Assembly (NCBI RefSeq): GCF_019679475.1
Contig: NZ_JAIEZP010000001.1
Coordinates: forward strand, 1,736,001 to 1,800,000
Origin: Hyphomonas sediminis
Lineage (GTDB): Bacteria > Pseudomonadota > Alphaproteobacteria > Caulobacterales > Hyphomonadaceae
Direction of reading: 5' to 3'
DNA length: 64,000 nucleotides
Shown here: positions 1 to 7,804 of the stretch, piece after piece
How the letters are laid out: each line of letters opens with the position of its first letter
How positions within the stretch are numbered: position 1 is the stretch's first letter
Translations under genes and position numbers: made by a program
Notes under the pieces: model-generated
The model's database searches: none
The model's input: the letters and a program-made list of their open reading frames with translations, nothing else
Told to the model about the DNA's origin: nothing

Positions 1-670
1 CCTTGAACTCTTCATCCTCCACCGCGATGAACTTCGCGCCGAGCGAGGCGACCTGTTCCTTGGCGGCGGGACGAACGTCCGTAGCCGTCACAACCGCGCC
101 GAGGCGGCGGGCGGTGGCGATCGCCTGGAGGCCGGCCACACCGGCGCCCATGATGAACACCTTGGCCGGGGCAACCGTGCCCGCTGCCGTCATCATCATC
201 GGCATGGCGCGGCCATAGATCTGTGCCCCTTCGATGACCGCGCGATAGCCGGCGAGGTTCGACTGGGATGAGAGCGCATCCATCGACTGGGCGCGCGTGA
301 TGCGGGGGGTAAATTCCATCGAGAGCGCCGCAATCTTGCGGGCATTGAGCGCGGCGAGTTCGTCAGCGGGGTACGCAAACGGCTCCATCAGCGCGATCAG
401 CGCCGTGCCTTCGGGCAGGGCGGCAATCTCGTCTTTCTCCGGGCGGCGGACCTTGAACACAATGTCCGCGCCATTCGCTGCCTCGGCGGCAGAACCAGCG
501 ATGCTGGCGCCTGCTTCCGTAAAGGCTGCGTCCAGGAAACCGGCAACGGTTCCTGCTCCTCCCTCGACCGTGACCGTGTGGCCCAGGCCAATTAGTTTCT
601 TGACTGTCTCCGGAGTTGCCGCCACGCGGGTTTCGCCGGGTCGCCGTTCTTTGAGCACTGATATCTTCAT
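1..670 (-). CDS. pntAA: NAD(P) transhydrogenase subunit alpha, N-terminal part (partial)
   Basis: Proton-translocating transhydrogenase exchanges hydride between NADH and NADP+ at the inner membrane; this is the NAD(H)-binding alpha subunit. The reverse strand from the ATG at 670 reads MKISVLKERRPGETRVAATP, the typical alanine dehydrogenase/PNT N-terminus, and further on contains a nucleotide-binding stretch with VFIMGAGVAGLQAIATARRL (GxGxxG). The frame stays open to the window edge, so the C-terminal part is missing here. It is divergent from the dehydrogenase at 730, with about 60 bp between the two starts. Whether this is the split (PntAA/PntAB) form cannot be seen because the 3' end lies outside. 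Confidence 0.9.
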   Translation of the reverse strand, partial: MKISVLKERRPGETRVAATPETVKKLIGLGHTVTVEGGAGTVAGFLDAAFTEAGASIAGSAAEAANGADIVFKVRRPEKDEIAALPEGTALIALMEPFAYPADELAALNARKIAALSMEFTPRITRAQSMDALSSQSNLAGYRAVIEGAQIYGRAMPMMMTAAGTVAPAKVFIMGAGVAGLQAIATARRLGAVVTATDVRPAAKEQVASLGAKFIAVEDEEFK

Positions 671-729
671 GGCGCCTTGGATTAGGTTAAACTTTGCGCC
701 ATGCAATAGTTATTTTGAGGGTTTAGGGC

Positions 730-1497
730 ATGAGTTTGTTTAGTCTGGCTAATCGTGTCGCTCTGGTTACCGGTGCGTCAAGCGGTCTGGGGCGCCATTT
801 CGCGCATGTTCTCTCCGATGCGGGCGCTACGGTTGTCCTTGCGGCACGCCGTATGGACCGCCTCGAAGAGGTCGCCGCTGCCATCCAGAAAAAAGGCGGC
901 AACGCGTTGCCCGTCGCCATGGATGTCACCAGCGACGGCAGCATCATCGCCGCTTTCGAGAGCATCCAGGAGGCGCTCGGCCGCCCGGCGGATGTGATCG
1001 TCAACAATTCCGGCATGTCCCGAGAGGGCTGGTTCCGCGACATGAGCGAGGACGACTGGAACGCGGTGATCGACACCAATCTCACCGGCGTCTGGCGCGT
1101 TGCCAAGCATGGCGCAAACGCCATGGTGAAGGCGGGCGCCAAAGGCTCCATCATCAACATTGCCTCGATCACCGGCCTCCACCCGCAGGCGATGACGACT
1201 GCTTACTGTGTTTCGAAAGCCGGGGTGGACCACATGACCCGCCAGATGGCGCTGGAAATGGCGCGCTACAATGTGCGCGTGAACGCCATCGCGCCGGGCT
1301 ATTTCAAGACCGAGATCAATGACGAGTTCCTCGACAGCGAACAGGGGCAGATGATGCTGCGCCGCATCGCAATGCGCCGCATCGGGAATATCGACGAACT
1401 GGCCGGCCCGCTGCTGCTGCTCGCCTCTGACGCTGGCAGCTTCATGACCGGCTCGACGCTTGTGGTCGATGGCGGGCATTTGCTGAACAGTCTTTAG
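730..1497 (+). CDS. Short-chain dehydrogenase/reductase (SDR)
   Basis: NAD(P)-dependent oxidoreductase of 255 residues, classical SDR family, substrate unknown. Visible motifs are the cofactor-binding TGASSGLG near residue 14, NNSG (a variant of NNAG) near residue 92, the catalytic serine in NIASITG, and the active-site YCVSK near residue 160. The C-terminus MTGSTLVVDGG is typical of the family. Length is normal. It stands alone, divergent from pntAA and followed directly by a repeat pair. The FabG-like pattern does not allow a specific substrate call. Confidence 0.92.
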   Translation: MSLFSLANRVALVTGASSGLGRHFAHVLSDAGATVVLAARRMDRLEEVAAAIQKKGGNALPVAMDVTSDGSIIAAFESIQEALGRPADVIVNNSGMSREGWFRDMSEDDWNAVIDTNLTGVWRVAKHGANAMVKAGAKGSIINIASITGLHPQAMTTAYCVSKAGVDHMTRQMALEMARYNVRVNAIAPGYFKTEINDEFLDSEQGQMMLRRIAMRRIGNIDELAGPLLLLASDAGSFMTGSTLVVDGGHLLNSL

Positions 1498-1524
1498 ATT
1501 TCGGGCGTAGACGAACCGGGGCGT

Positions 1525-1659
1525 CCCCCTCCGCCCTTCGGGCACCTCCCCCGCGAGCAGGGGAGGATTGACGTTGTGCCCACCTCTGAGATGGTGCGGT
1601 GGACTCCTCCCCCGTTTGCGGGGGAGGTGGCAGGCTGCGCAGCAGACTGACGGAGGGGG
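1525..1659. repeat. Inverted pair of GC-rich palindromic repeat units (BIME-like)
   Basis: Two copies of one unit lie tail to tail. The left unit (1525-1568) starts CCCCCTCCG and ends in a stem-loop of ACCTCCCCC and GGGGAGGAT type. The right unit (1604-1659, reversed) ends in CGGAGGGGG at 1651-1659 and has the hairpin CCTCCCCC/GGGGGAGG at 1606-1627. About 35 bp separate the tails. The same arrangement recurs at 61706-61831. It starts 28 bp after the dehydrogenase stop codon. It could serve as an mRNA 3' structure or be a passive dispersed element. Confidence 0.75.
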
Positions 1660-1726
1660 CGCAGCCTGCGTATTCATGCCCCCTGCTTGCCGCGCTGCAA
1701 AAACCGGATTACAGCCCCCTCACGCG

Positions 1727-1890
1727 ACAGGTGCCCGGATCAAGGTCCGGGTGAAAAGGGAAGCCGGTGAGACTCCGGCGCTATGCCCGTAACTGTGAGC
1801 GGGGAGCCGTGTGAGCCATTTGCCACTGGGAAACCGGGAAGGCAGCTCTCCCCGGCGATGATCCGCGAAGTCAGGAGACCTGCCTGTTGC
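1727..1890 (+). promoter_or_regulatory. Cobalamin (adenosylcobalamin) riboswitch
   Basis: The leader contains the diagnostic elements of the cobalamin riboswitch in order: AGGTGCC at about 1729, the GGTGAAAAGGGAAGCCGGTG segment at about 1748, ATGCCCGTAACTGTGAGCGG near 1782, the B12 box GCCACTGGGAAACCGGGAAG from 1822, and the closing GTCAGGAGACCTGCC region to about 1885. It sits about 125 bp upstream of the TonB receptor start at 2016. By known behaviour of the class, bound coenzyme B12 should lower expression of the downstream uptake operon. Confidence 0.95.
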
Positions 1891-2015
1891 CGTCGTTGGC
1901 TCGCCGCCCGGGACCAGGCGAGGGGCCGCGGAAGGCAACCTTCCGTTCATGCGACATGTCATGAACCCGCCGCGCAGGGATAATTCCCTCCGGCCAAAGA
2001 AGGACCTGTGGACCG

Positions 2016-3866
2016 ATGTTCCTCAGACTCACTCTCGCAGGCGCGTCCGCGCTTGTCCTCAATGCGTCCCTCGCCCAGGCCGAAGAAGCCCGCATTCTGG
2101 ACCCCGTCGAAGTCACCGGCCTGCGCGCGGTTGAGATCGACCGTGTTACCTCATCCGTCTCTGTGCTGACGGAAGAAGACCTTGCTGTTCGCCTTTCGCC
2201 AAACCCGGCAGACCAGCTGCGCGCCGTTCCCGGCGTTGCGGTGTCCCGCTCGGGCAGCATTGGCGGCCTCACCCAGGTGCGTATGCGCGGCGCTGAAGCC
2301 AACCACACGCTGGTCCTGTTCGACGGGATCGAAGTTTCTGATCCGGTGAACGGCGAAACCGATTTCGGCCTGCTGACGGCGCTGCCGGTTGGTGGCATCG
2401 AAGTGCTGCGCGGCGCAGCCTCCTCCATCCACGGCTCCGATGCCATCGGTGGGGTTGTTTCCCTCTCGGCGGCGCGTGATGCGGGCCTAACGGCCTCGGC
2501 AGAAGCCGGCAGTTTCGGCACCGCCCGCGGCAATCTCGGCTGGTCGGGCGAGCAGTTCGGCGCAGCCATCTCCGGCTTCACCACGGACGGCGTCGACAGC
2601 TCGGGCAATGGCGGCGAGAAAGACGGCTCCGAAGCCCTCTCCGGTCTCCTCACGGGCAAGTTCGACATCGCTCCGGACTGGTCGCTCTCGCTGATCGGTC
2701 TCGCCCGCAAATCTGAATCCGATTTCGATTCGGATACGGACTTTGACGGCTTGCTCAACGATACTGATAACCGCACCGAAGCCGACCAGTGGCTGGCGGG
2801 CGCCTCGCTCACCGGCAGCTATGGCGCGATCGATCACGTGATCCGCGCCAGCTACAATGAAGTTGACCGCGACAATTTCAGCGGCGGCGCAAAGACGGAC
2901 GACGCTAAAGGCCAGCGCGCCAAGTTTGCCTGGTCCCCGCGTTTCACCAGCGGCGTTCACACGCTGACCGGCCTGCTGGACTATGAGCGTGAGAAGTATG
3001 ATCGCACCGACGTGCAGTATGCGGGCGCAACCGATGCTTCGGAAACCTTCGAGACGGTGGGCCTTGCCGCGGAATACCGCCTTGCCGCCGGCGCGTTCGA
3101 CTTCTCCGCTTCGGCACGTTTCGACGACAATGATGGCCGCTTTGATGACGCCACCACCTGGCGCCTCGGCGCGGGCTATGCGTTCGATCAGGTTGGCGGG
3201 CGCGTACGCGCGTCTGTCGGCACTGGCATCAAGAACCCGACCTTCACCGAAATGTTCGGCTTCTTCCCCGGCAGCTTCGTCGGCAATCCGGACCTGAAGC
3301 CGGAAGAGTCGACCAGCTGGGAAATCGGCTGGGAACAGACGGTCGGTGCGTTCAGCTATTCGGCGACGTATTTCGACGCGGACCTGACGAACGAGATCTA
3401 CACCGCGTTCAATCCGGACTTCACCTCCACCGCGCTCAACCGGGCAACCGACAGCGAGCGTAGCGGTGTGGAACTGGCGGCCCGCTGGCAGGCGCTGGCA
3501 AATCTTGCCTTCTCCGGCCAGGCGACCTTCTTTGACTCGCAGGACAATACCGGCGTGGACGAGATCCGCATTCCGGAGGCTACCGCGTCTCTGGCGGCGG
3601 ACTGGCTGGTCAATCCGAACGGCTTCCGCCTCGGCGCGGCGCTCGATTATGTCGGCGAGCAGGGCGACACCGACTTTGGCCCGTTCCCGGCCCGCGCGGT
3701 TTCGCTGGACGCCTACACGCTGGCCTCGATCACGGCGGAATATCCGATCACGGATCGTATCGCGGTGACCCTGCGCGGCGAGAATGTCTTTGATGAGACG
3801 GCAACCGATGTTTACGGTTACCACGCGCCGGGCGCCGGCGTGTTCGTGGGGCTGAAACTGCGTTGA
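2016..3866 (+). CDS. btuB: TonB-dependent vitamin B12 receptor, BtuB-like
   Basis: Outer-membrane receptor of 616 residues that would bring corrinoids into the periplasm using TonB energy. A signal peptide of about 22 residues (ends LAQAEEA) is followed by a TonB-box-like DPVEVTG, a plug domain (roughly residues 45-150, with VRMRGAEANHTLVLFDGIEV) and a beta-barrel with the typical C-terminal ENVFDE...GVFVGLKLR. An RBS (AAAGAAGGA) precedes the ATG. Placement behind a cobalamin riboswitch and in front of binding protein, permease and ATPase genes gives the substrate; the receptor sequence alone would not. Confidence 0.9.
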   Translation: MFLRLTLAGASALVLNASLAQAEEARILDPVEVTGLRAVEIDRVTSSVSVLTEEDLAVRLSPNPADQLRAVPGVAVSRSGSIGGLTQVRMRGAEANHTLVLFDGIEVSDPVNGETDFGLLTALPVGGIEVLRGAASSIHGSDAIGGVVSLSAARDAGLTASAEAGSFGTARGNLGWSGEQFGAAISGFTTDGVDSSGNGGEKDGSEALSGLLTGKFDIAPDWSLSLIGLARKSESDFDSDTDFDGLLNDTDNRTEADQWLAGASLTGSYGAIDHVIRASYNEVDRDNFSGGAKTDDAKGQRAKFAWSPRFTSGVHTLTGLLDYEREKYDRTDVQYAGATDASETFETVGLAAEYRLAAGAFDFSASARFDDNDGRFDDATTWRLGAGYAFDQVGGRVRASVGTGIKNPTFTEMFGFFPGSFVGNPDLKPEESTSWEIGWEQTVGAFSYSATYFDADLTNEIYTAFNPDFTSTALNRATDSERSGVELAARWQALANLAFSGQATFFDSQDNTGVDEIRIPEATASLAADWLVNPNGFRLGAALDYVGEQGDTDFGPFPARAVSLDAYTLASITAEYPITDRIAVTLRGENVFDETATDVYGYHAPGAGVFVGLKLR

Positions 3867-4678
3867 AACTGAGGCTTGCCGCCTTTTGCCTGATGCTCGG
3901 GCTGGCCGGTTCTGCGGGTGCAGAGACGGCTGGCGCCGCGCCGGCACGGCCGACGGTCGTGTCGCTGGACTATTGCGCAGACCAGTTCGTTCTGGCGCTG
4001 GCAGACCGGGCGCAGATCCTTGCGCTCTCGAAGGATGCCGAGCGGGAGTTCAGCTATTTCAGGAAAAAGGCGGCGGGCATTCCCAAGGTCCGCACGGCGG
4101 CGGAAGATGTCGTCGCGCTGGACCCGGATATCGTGATCCGAAGCTGGGGCGGGGACCCGCGCGCTCTGCAGCTTTACGAACGCTTTGGCATTCGTTCGGT
4201 TCAGCTGGGCTACGCCGCAGATATTGAGGGTACGGATGATGTGCTTCGCGCCGTGGCGGCAGAGATGGGGCAGAGTGCGCGGGCGGAGGAACTCCTCGCG
4301 GCGCGTCCTGGCCCGTCTGCGCCAACCGGGCTTCGCGCGCTCTATGTGACGCCGGGCGGCGTCAGCGCCGGGAAAGATACGATGATCGAGGAGATCATGC
4401 ATCGCGCGGGGCTGGAGAACGCCAACACCGGCACGGGCTGGACAAGCCTGCCGCTGGAGGGCCTGGTGCTTGCGCCGCCGTCGCTGATGCTGGCGGCATT
4501 TTTCGGATTTGATGATGACGCCACCGACCGCTGGTCGGTCTCGCGTCATCCGGTCATGCAGAGGCTGATGGCGGGCGCGCAGGTGATCGACATGGACGAA
4601 GCCCGCGTTTCCTGCGGTGGCTGGTTCGTGGCGGATGAAGCGGCTCATATCGCGGTAGAGCTGGAGGCGGGCCGATGA
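3863..4678 (+). CDS. btuF: Periplasmic corrinoid-binding protein of ABC transporter, BtuF-like
   Basis: Periplasmic substrate-binding protein (about 271 residues, COG0614 type) expected to hand vitamin B12 to the permease encoded next. It has an N-terminal signal peptide (ends SAGAETAGA), the family entry VVSLDYCADQFVLALADRAQ, and the helical-backbone style of class III binding proteins. It starts with TTG at 3863, and the TTGA overlap with the receptor stop implies translational coupling. It also overlaps the next gene by 4 bp. Specificity for cobalamin rather than a ferric siderophore is inferred from the riboswitch. Confidence 0.85.
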   Translation: MKLRLAAFCLMLGLAGSAGAETAGAAPARPTVVSLDYCADQFVLALADRAQILALSKDAEREFSYFRKKAAGIPKVRTAAEDVVALDPDIVIRSWGGDPRALQLYERFGIRSVQLGYAADIEGTDDVLRAVAAEMGQSARAEELLAARPGPSAPTGLRALYVTPGGVSAGKDTMIEEIMHRAGLENANTGTGWTSLPLEGLVLAPPSLMLAAFFGFDDDATDRWSVSRHPVMQRLMAGAQVIDMDEARVSCGGWFVADEAAHIAVELEAGR

Positions 4679-5658
4679 TGCGCCTGACGGTCCTGCTCGC
4701 GCTGGCGGTTGCCATCCTGTTTGCGCTCTCCGCGCTCGTTGGCACGGCGCCGCTCGGTCTTGGCGATACGCTTGCCGCGCTCATCGGGCAGGGCGACGAG
4801 CGCATCCGCACCATCGTCTGGGAGCTGCGCCTGCCGCGCGCGGTCGCCGCCTTCGCGACGGGCGCTGCGCTCGGCCTCGCGGGCGCCGCCCTGCAGGGCC
4901 TGTTGCAAAACCCGCTGGCAGAGCCTGGCGTGCTGGGCGTTTCTGCCTTCTCGGCGCTCGGCGCAGTGATCGCCATCTTCTTTGGCTTTGCCGCCGTCAA
5001 CAGCTTCGCCGTGCCGGTTGCGGCGATCCTTGGCGCAGGCGTGGCGACGCTGCTCCTCGTCTTCGCCGCCATGCGCGGGGCGGGCAGCGTCACGCTGTTG
5101 CTGATCGGCATTGGCCTGTCGAGCTTTGCCGGGGCCTTGATGTCCCTGGCGCTCAACATGGCGCCCAACCCCTACAGCCTCGCCGATCTCGTCAACTGGA
5201 TGATGGGTTCTGTCGCCAACCGCTCCTGGGCCGACCTGCTGCTCGGCGCGCCGGGCTGGATCATCGGCGCAGCGCTGGTCTTCCTCGCCGGGCCGGGCCT
5301 GCGTGCCCTCAGCCTCGGGGACGAGACCGCCCGCACGCTGGGCGCCGATCCGCGCCGCATTCGCCTGCTGGTCATTGCGGGCACGTCGCTGCTCGCAGGG
5401 GCGGGTGTCGCGACCGCCGGGACGATCGGCTTTGTCGGCATCGTCGCGCCGCATGTCATCCGCCCCTTCGTGAAGCATGATCCGCAGCGGCTGCTCATCC
5501 CATCGGCGCTGCTGGCAGGCATCATCCTGATGGCGGCCGACATTGCCGTGCGGGTCTTGCCGTTCCAGCAGGAGCTCAAGCTGGGGGTCGCTGCCGCGCT
5601 TGTCGGCGGGCCGGTCTTCATCTGGATTGCCGCAAGATTGGGGAGGGCGTCCTCATGA
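4675..5658 (+). CDS. btuC: ABC transporter permease, BtuC/FecCD family
   Basis: Inner-membrane permease of 327 residues with about ten hydrophobic segments. Family marks are the LRLPRAVAAFATGAALGLAGA region and LLQNPLAEPGVLGVS (residues about 40-90) and the GTIGFVGIVAPHVIRPF loop that contacts the ATPase. It should form the translocation channel for corrinoid import. The ATG at 4675 overlaps the stop of the binding-protein gene; a second ATG follows at once (4678). Its 3' end overlaps the ATPase start by 4 bp. Confidence 0.9.
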   Translation: MMRLTVLLALAVAILFALSALVGTAPLGLGDTLAALIGQGDERIRTIVWELRLPRAVAAFATGAALGLAGAALQGLLQNPLAEPGVLGVSAFSALGAVIAIFFGFAAVNSFAVPVAAILGAGVATLLLVFAAMRGAGSVTLLLIGIGLSSFAGALMSLALNMAPNPYSLADLVNWMMGSVANRSWADLLLGAPGWIIGAALVFLAGPGLRALSLGDETARTLGADPRRIRLLVIAGTSLLAGAGVATAGTIGFVGIVAPHVIRPFVKHDPQRLLIPSALLAGIILMAADIAVRVLPFQQELKLGVAAALVGGPVFIWIAARLGRASS

Positions 5659-6404
5659 TTGCCGCAGAACGCCTCAAAATGACACTGAACGGCCGCGAAG
5701 TGATACAGGACGTCTCCTTTTGGATACGCGATGGCGAGCTTGCGGCGCTGGTTGGCCCCAATGGCGCGGGCAAGAGTTCCGTCCTGAAATCCCTCGCCGG
5801 TGTCGCGCAAGGCGAGGGCGAAGTTCGCATTGGGGACCGCTCGGCTGACACGATGAGCGCGCGCGAGCGGGCGGAGCGTCTCGCCTGGCTGCCGCAGAGC
5901 CGTCCTGTGGCGTGGAACCTACAGGTTGAGGATGTTGTGGCGCTTGGCCGGTTTGTCGGCGCGCCAGCACCCTTCGACCGGATGGGCGCGGGCGACCAGG
6001 CCGCTGTGGCCGAAGCGCTGGAAAAGGCGGATGCGGCGCATCTGGCGGGGCGCGCCTTTCAGTCCCTCTCCGGGGGAGAGCAGGCGCGGGTGCACCTTGC
6101 GCGGCTGTTGGCCTCGCCGGCGCCTGTCCTCCTGCTGGACGAGCCCTGCGCCGCGCTGGATGTGGCGCACCAGCTGGCCCTGATGCGGACGCTGGTGGCA
6201 GAAGCGGGGGCCGGACGCACGGTGCTCGTGGTGCTGCACGACCTGGAACTGGCGTTGCGTTTCTGCCCGCGTATCCTCGTGATGAATGAAGGCCAACTGA
6301 TCGCCGACGGGCCGGGAGAGGTAGCGCTCTCGCCGGAAATCCTTGCTTCGGTGTTCAATGTCCGGCGCGACGCGCAGGGAAGAATGGACCTCGCGTATCC
6401 CTGA
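5655..6404 (+). CDS. btuD: ABC transporter ATP-binding protein, BtuD-like
   Basis: ATPase of the corrinoid importer, 249 residues. Walker A GPNGAGKSS lies near residue 34, the ABC signature LSGGEQAR near residue 137, Walker B LLLDEP near 159 and the switch histidine in VVLHDLE near 195. The start overlaps the permease stop (ATGA), so the four genes from 2016 form one tight operon that ends here. No clear terminator follows; the next gene begins about 100 bp downstream behind its own repeats. Confidence 0.9.
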   Translation: MIAAERLKMTLNGREVIQDVSFWIRDGELAALVGPNGAGKSSVLKSLAGVAQGEGEVRIGDRSADTMSARERAERLAWLPQSRPVAWNLQVEDVVALGRFVGAPAPFDRMGAGDQAAVAEALEKADAAHLAGRAFQSLSGGEQARVHLARLLASPAPVLLLDEPCAALDVAHQLALMRTLVAEAGAGRTVLVVLHDLELALRFCPRILVMNEGQLIADGPGEVALSPEILASVFNVRRDAQGRMDLAYP

Positions 6405-6429
6405 CATTTGTTGCAAATTGTACAGACCC

Positions 6430-6481
6430 GTTAGGGTCATGTTAGGCCAAAAATGGGACAAAACGGGACAAGCTGGGACAA
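6430..6481. repeat. Helically phased direct repeats (GTTAGG x2, GGGACAA x3)
   Basis: GTTAGG occurs at 6430 and 6441 (11 bp apart). GGGACAA occurs at 6455, 6465 and 6475, exactly 10 bp apart. All copies therefore face the same side of the helix, directly upstream of the small membrane-protein gene at 6503. This is typical of a cooperative protein-binding site, but no known regulator is recognised. Confidence 0.6.
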
Positions 6482-6502
6482 GTCAGATCCCAAGGGTGAC
6501 CC

Positions 6503-6754
6503 ATGAACGCCGTCAAGAAACCCGTTGAGACCCACAGCGAGCCCGCCCCGCAGGCTGAGGCTCCCGTCTCCGAAGCCAACACCAGCACTCCCGCCCGCAA
6601 GGGCCGTCATTCGCCGGTTCACATCCTGCATGACCGGCTGGAAGCTGCATTCTCCCGCCAGAACGAGTCGAAGATGACCCGTATCATCACGATGCTGCTT
6701 GTGGTGGCGCTGTCGACCTGGGTGGCTGCGGGATTCCTGCAGGCGGGCGCCTGA
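6503..6754 (+). CDS. Small membrane protein of unknown function
   Basis: An 83-residue protein that I do not recognise. The first half is rich in Pro, Ala, Glu and Thr and probably disordered; residues about 36-57 are polar and charged (HILHDRLEAAFSRQNESK); residues about 60-81 form a single hydrophobic segment (IITMLLVVALSTWVAAGFL). This suggests a one-pass inner-membrane protein with a cytoplasmic N-terminus. It lies between the B12 operon and galU, and its leader carries AGATCCCAAGG (6485-6495), which recurs just before galU. An alternative is that the gene is co-transcribed with galU. Confidence 0.65.
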   Translation: MNAVKKPVETHSEPAPQAEAPVSEANTSTPARKGRHSPVHILHDRLEAAFSRQNESKMTRIITMLLVVALSTWVAAGFLQAGA

Positions 6755-6846
6755 ACAGGCATTGCGGATTCGCGTGGCAGGCGATTTGCTAGGTAAATTG
6801 CAGATCGTGCCGGTGGGGCACACAAGATCCCAAGGAGTTTACGCGC

Positions 6847-7719
6847 ATGCGCGTCAGAAAAGCTGTTCTACCCGTCGCCGGTCTCGGCACCCGTGTGCTG
6901 CCGGCCACCAAGGCCATCCCGAAGGAGCTGCTGCCGGTCGTTGATCGTCCGGTCATCCAGTATGTCGTCGATGAAGCCATCGAGGCGGGCATTGAGCACA
7001 TCGTTTTTGTCACCGGCCGCAGCAAAGGCGCGATCGAGGATTATTTCGACCACGCCTACGAACTGGAATCCCAGCTCGCTGCCAAGAAGAAAACCGAAAT
7101 CCTGAAACAGGTGGAGGCTTCGCGCCTTCCGGCAGGATCGTCCAGCTTTGTGCGCCAGCAGCAACCGTTGGGCCTCGGCCATGCGGTCTGGTGCGCGCGC
7201 GATGTGATCGGCAATGAGCCGTTTGCCGTTCTGCTGCCGGACGTAATCGTCAAAGGCCAGCCTTCCGCCCTGAAGCAGATGGTGGACGCATATGACAAGG
7301 TGGGCGGCAACGTCATCGCCGTTGACCCCGTGCCGGAAGAGCGCGTTTCCGCTTACGGCGTGATTGCGCCGGTTTCGCGCGATGGCCGCCTGATCAAGAT
7401 GTCCAGCATGGTCGAGAAGCCGCCGCGCGAGAGCGCGCCGTCGAACCTCGCCATTACGGGCCGCTACATTCTGCAGCCGGAAATCTTCGGCCTGCTCGAA
7501 AAGCAGGGCGCAGGCGCGGGCGGCGAAATCCAGCTGACCGACTCGATGGCCAAGCTGATGGAAATGCAGGACTTCTACGCCTACGAGTTTGCCGGATCGG
7601 TGCACGACTGCGGTAACAAGACGGGCTATTTCGATGCCGTGCTGGCCCATGCCCTGGATAATCCGGACACGGCAGAGTTTGCCAAGGCCCTCGTCAAGAA
7701 GACTGCTGAAAGCCTCTAA
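6847..7719 (+). CDS. galU: UTP-glucose-1-phosphate uridylyltransferase
   Basis: Cytoplasmic enzyme that makes UDP-glucose from UTP and glucose-1-phosphate, for envelope polysaccharide and glycolipid synthesis. The 290-residue protein begins MRVRKAVLPVAGLGTRVLPA, with the nucleotide-binding GLGTRxLPxTKAxPKEL motif and the VDRPVIQY segment, and has VVEKPP (written MVEKPPRE) near residue 196. Length and motifs are standard for GalU. An AAGGAG RBS lies 7-12 bases before the ATG. A hairpin terminator follows. Confidence 0.95.
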   Translation: MRVRKAVLPVAGLGTRVLPATKAIPKELLPVVDRPVIQYVVDEAIEAGIEHIVFVTGRSKGAIEDYFDHAYELESQLAAKKKTEILKQVEASRLPAGSSSFVRQQQPLGLGHAVWCARDVIGNEPFAVLLPDVIVKGQPSALKQMVDAYDKVGGNVIAVDPVPEERVSAYGVIAPVSRDGRLIKMSSMVEKPPRESAPSNLAITGRYILQPEIFGLLEKQGAGAGGEIQLTDSMAKLMEMQDFYAYEFAGSVHDCGNKTGYFDAVLAHALDNPDTAEFAKALVKKTAESL

Positions 7720-7753
7720 GGCTTAAACGCCAATTGGCAGGTCAAACCAGTTT

Positions 7754-7796
7754 GCGCCGCCCACTCCGGTCTGACGGATGGGCGGCGTTTCTGTTT
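7754..7796 (+). terminator. Rho-independent terminator after galU
   Basis: Stem GCGCCGCCCA / TGGGCGGCG (arms about 7755-7763 and 7779-7787) with a 15-base loop, followed by TTTCTGTTT. It lies 35 bp after the galU stop and just before the convergent hydrolase gene. Confidence 0.75.
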
Positions 7797-7804
7797 CCGG
7801 CGGG

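Noticed and set aside
1525..1659. CRISPR array or IS end
   Set aside because: Only two inverted units, no regular spacers, no transposase and no target duplication visible; it fits a palindromic intergenic element better.
1498..2015. Small open frames in the riboswitch leader
   Set aside because: They overlap the conserved RNA elements and the repeat pair and have no RBS or protein similarity.
2487..3947. A long minus-strand open frame opposite the B12 receptor
   Set aside because: Shadow of a well-supported TonB receptor gene; composition is dominated by Arg, Ala and Gly.
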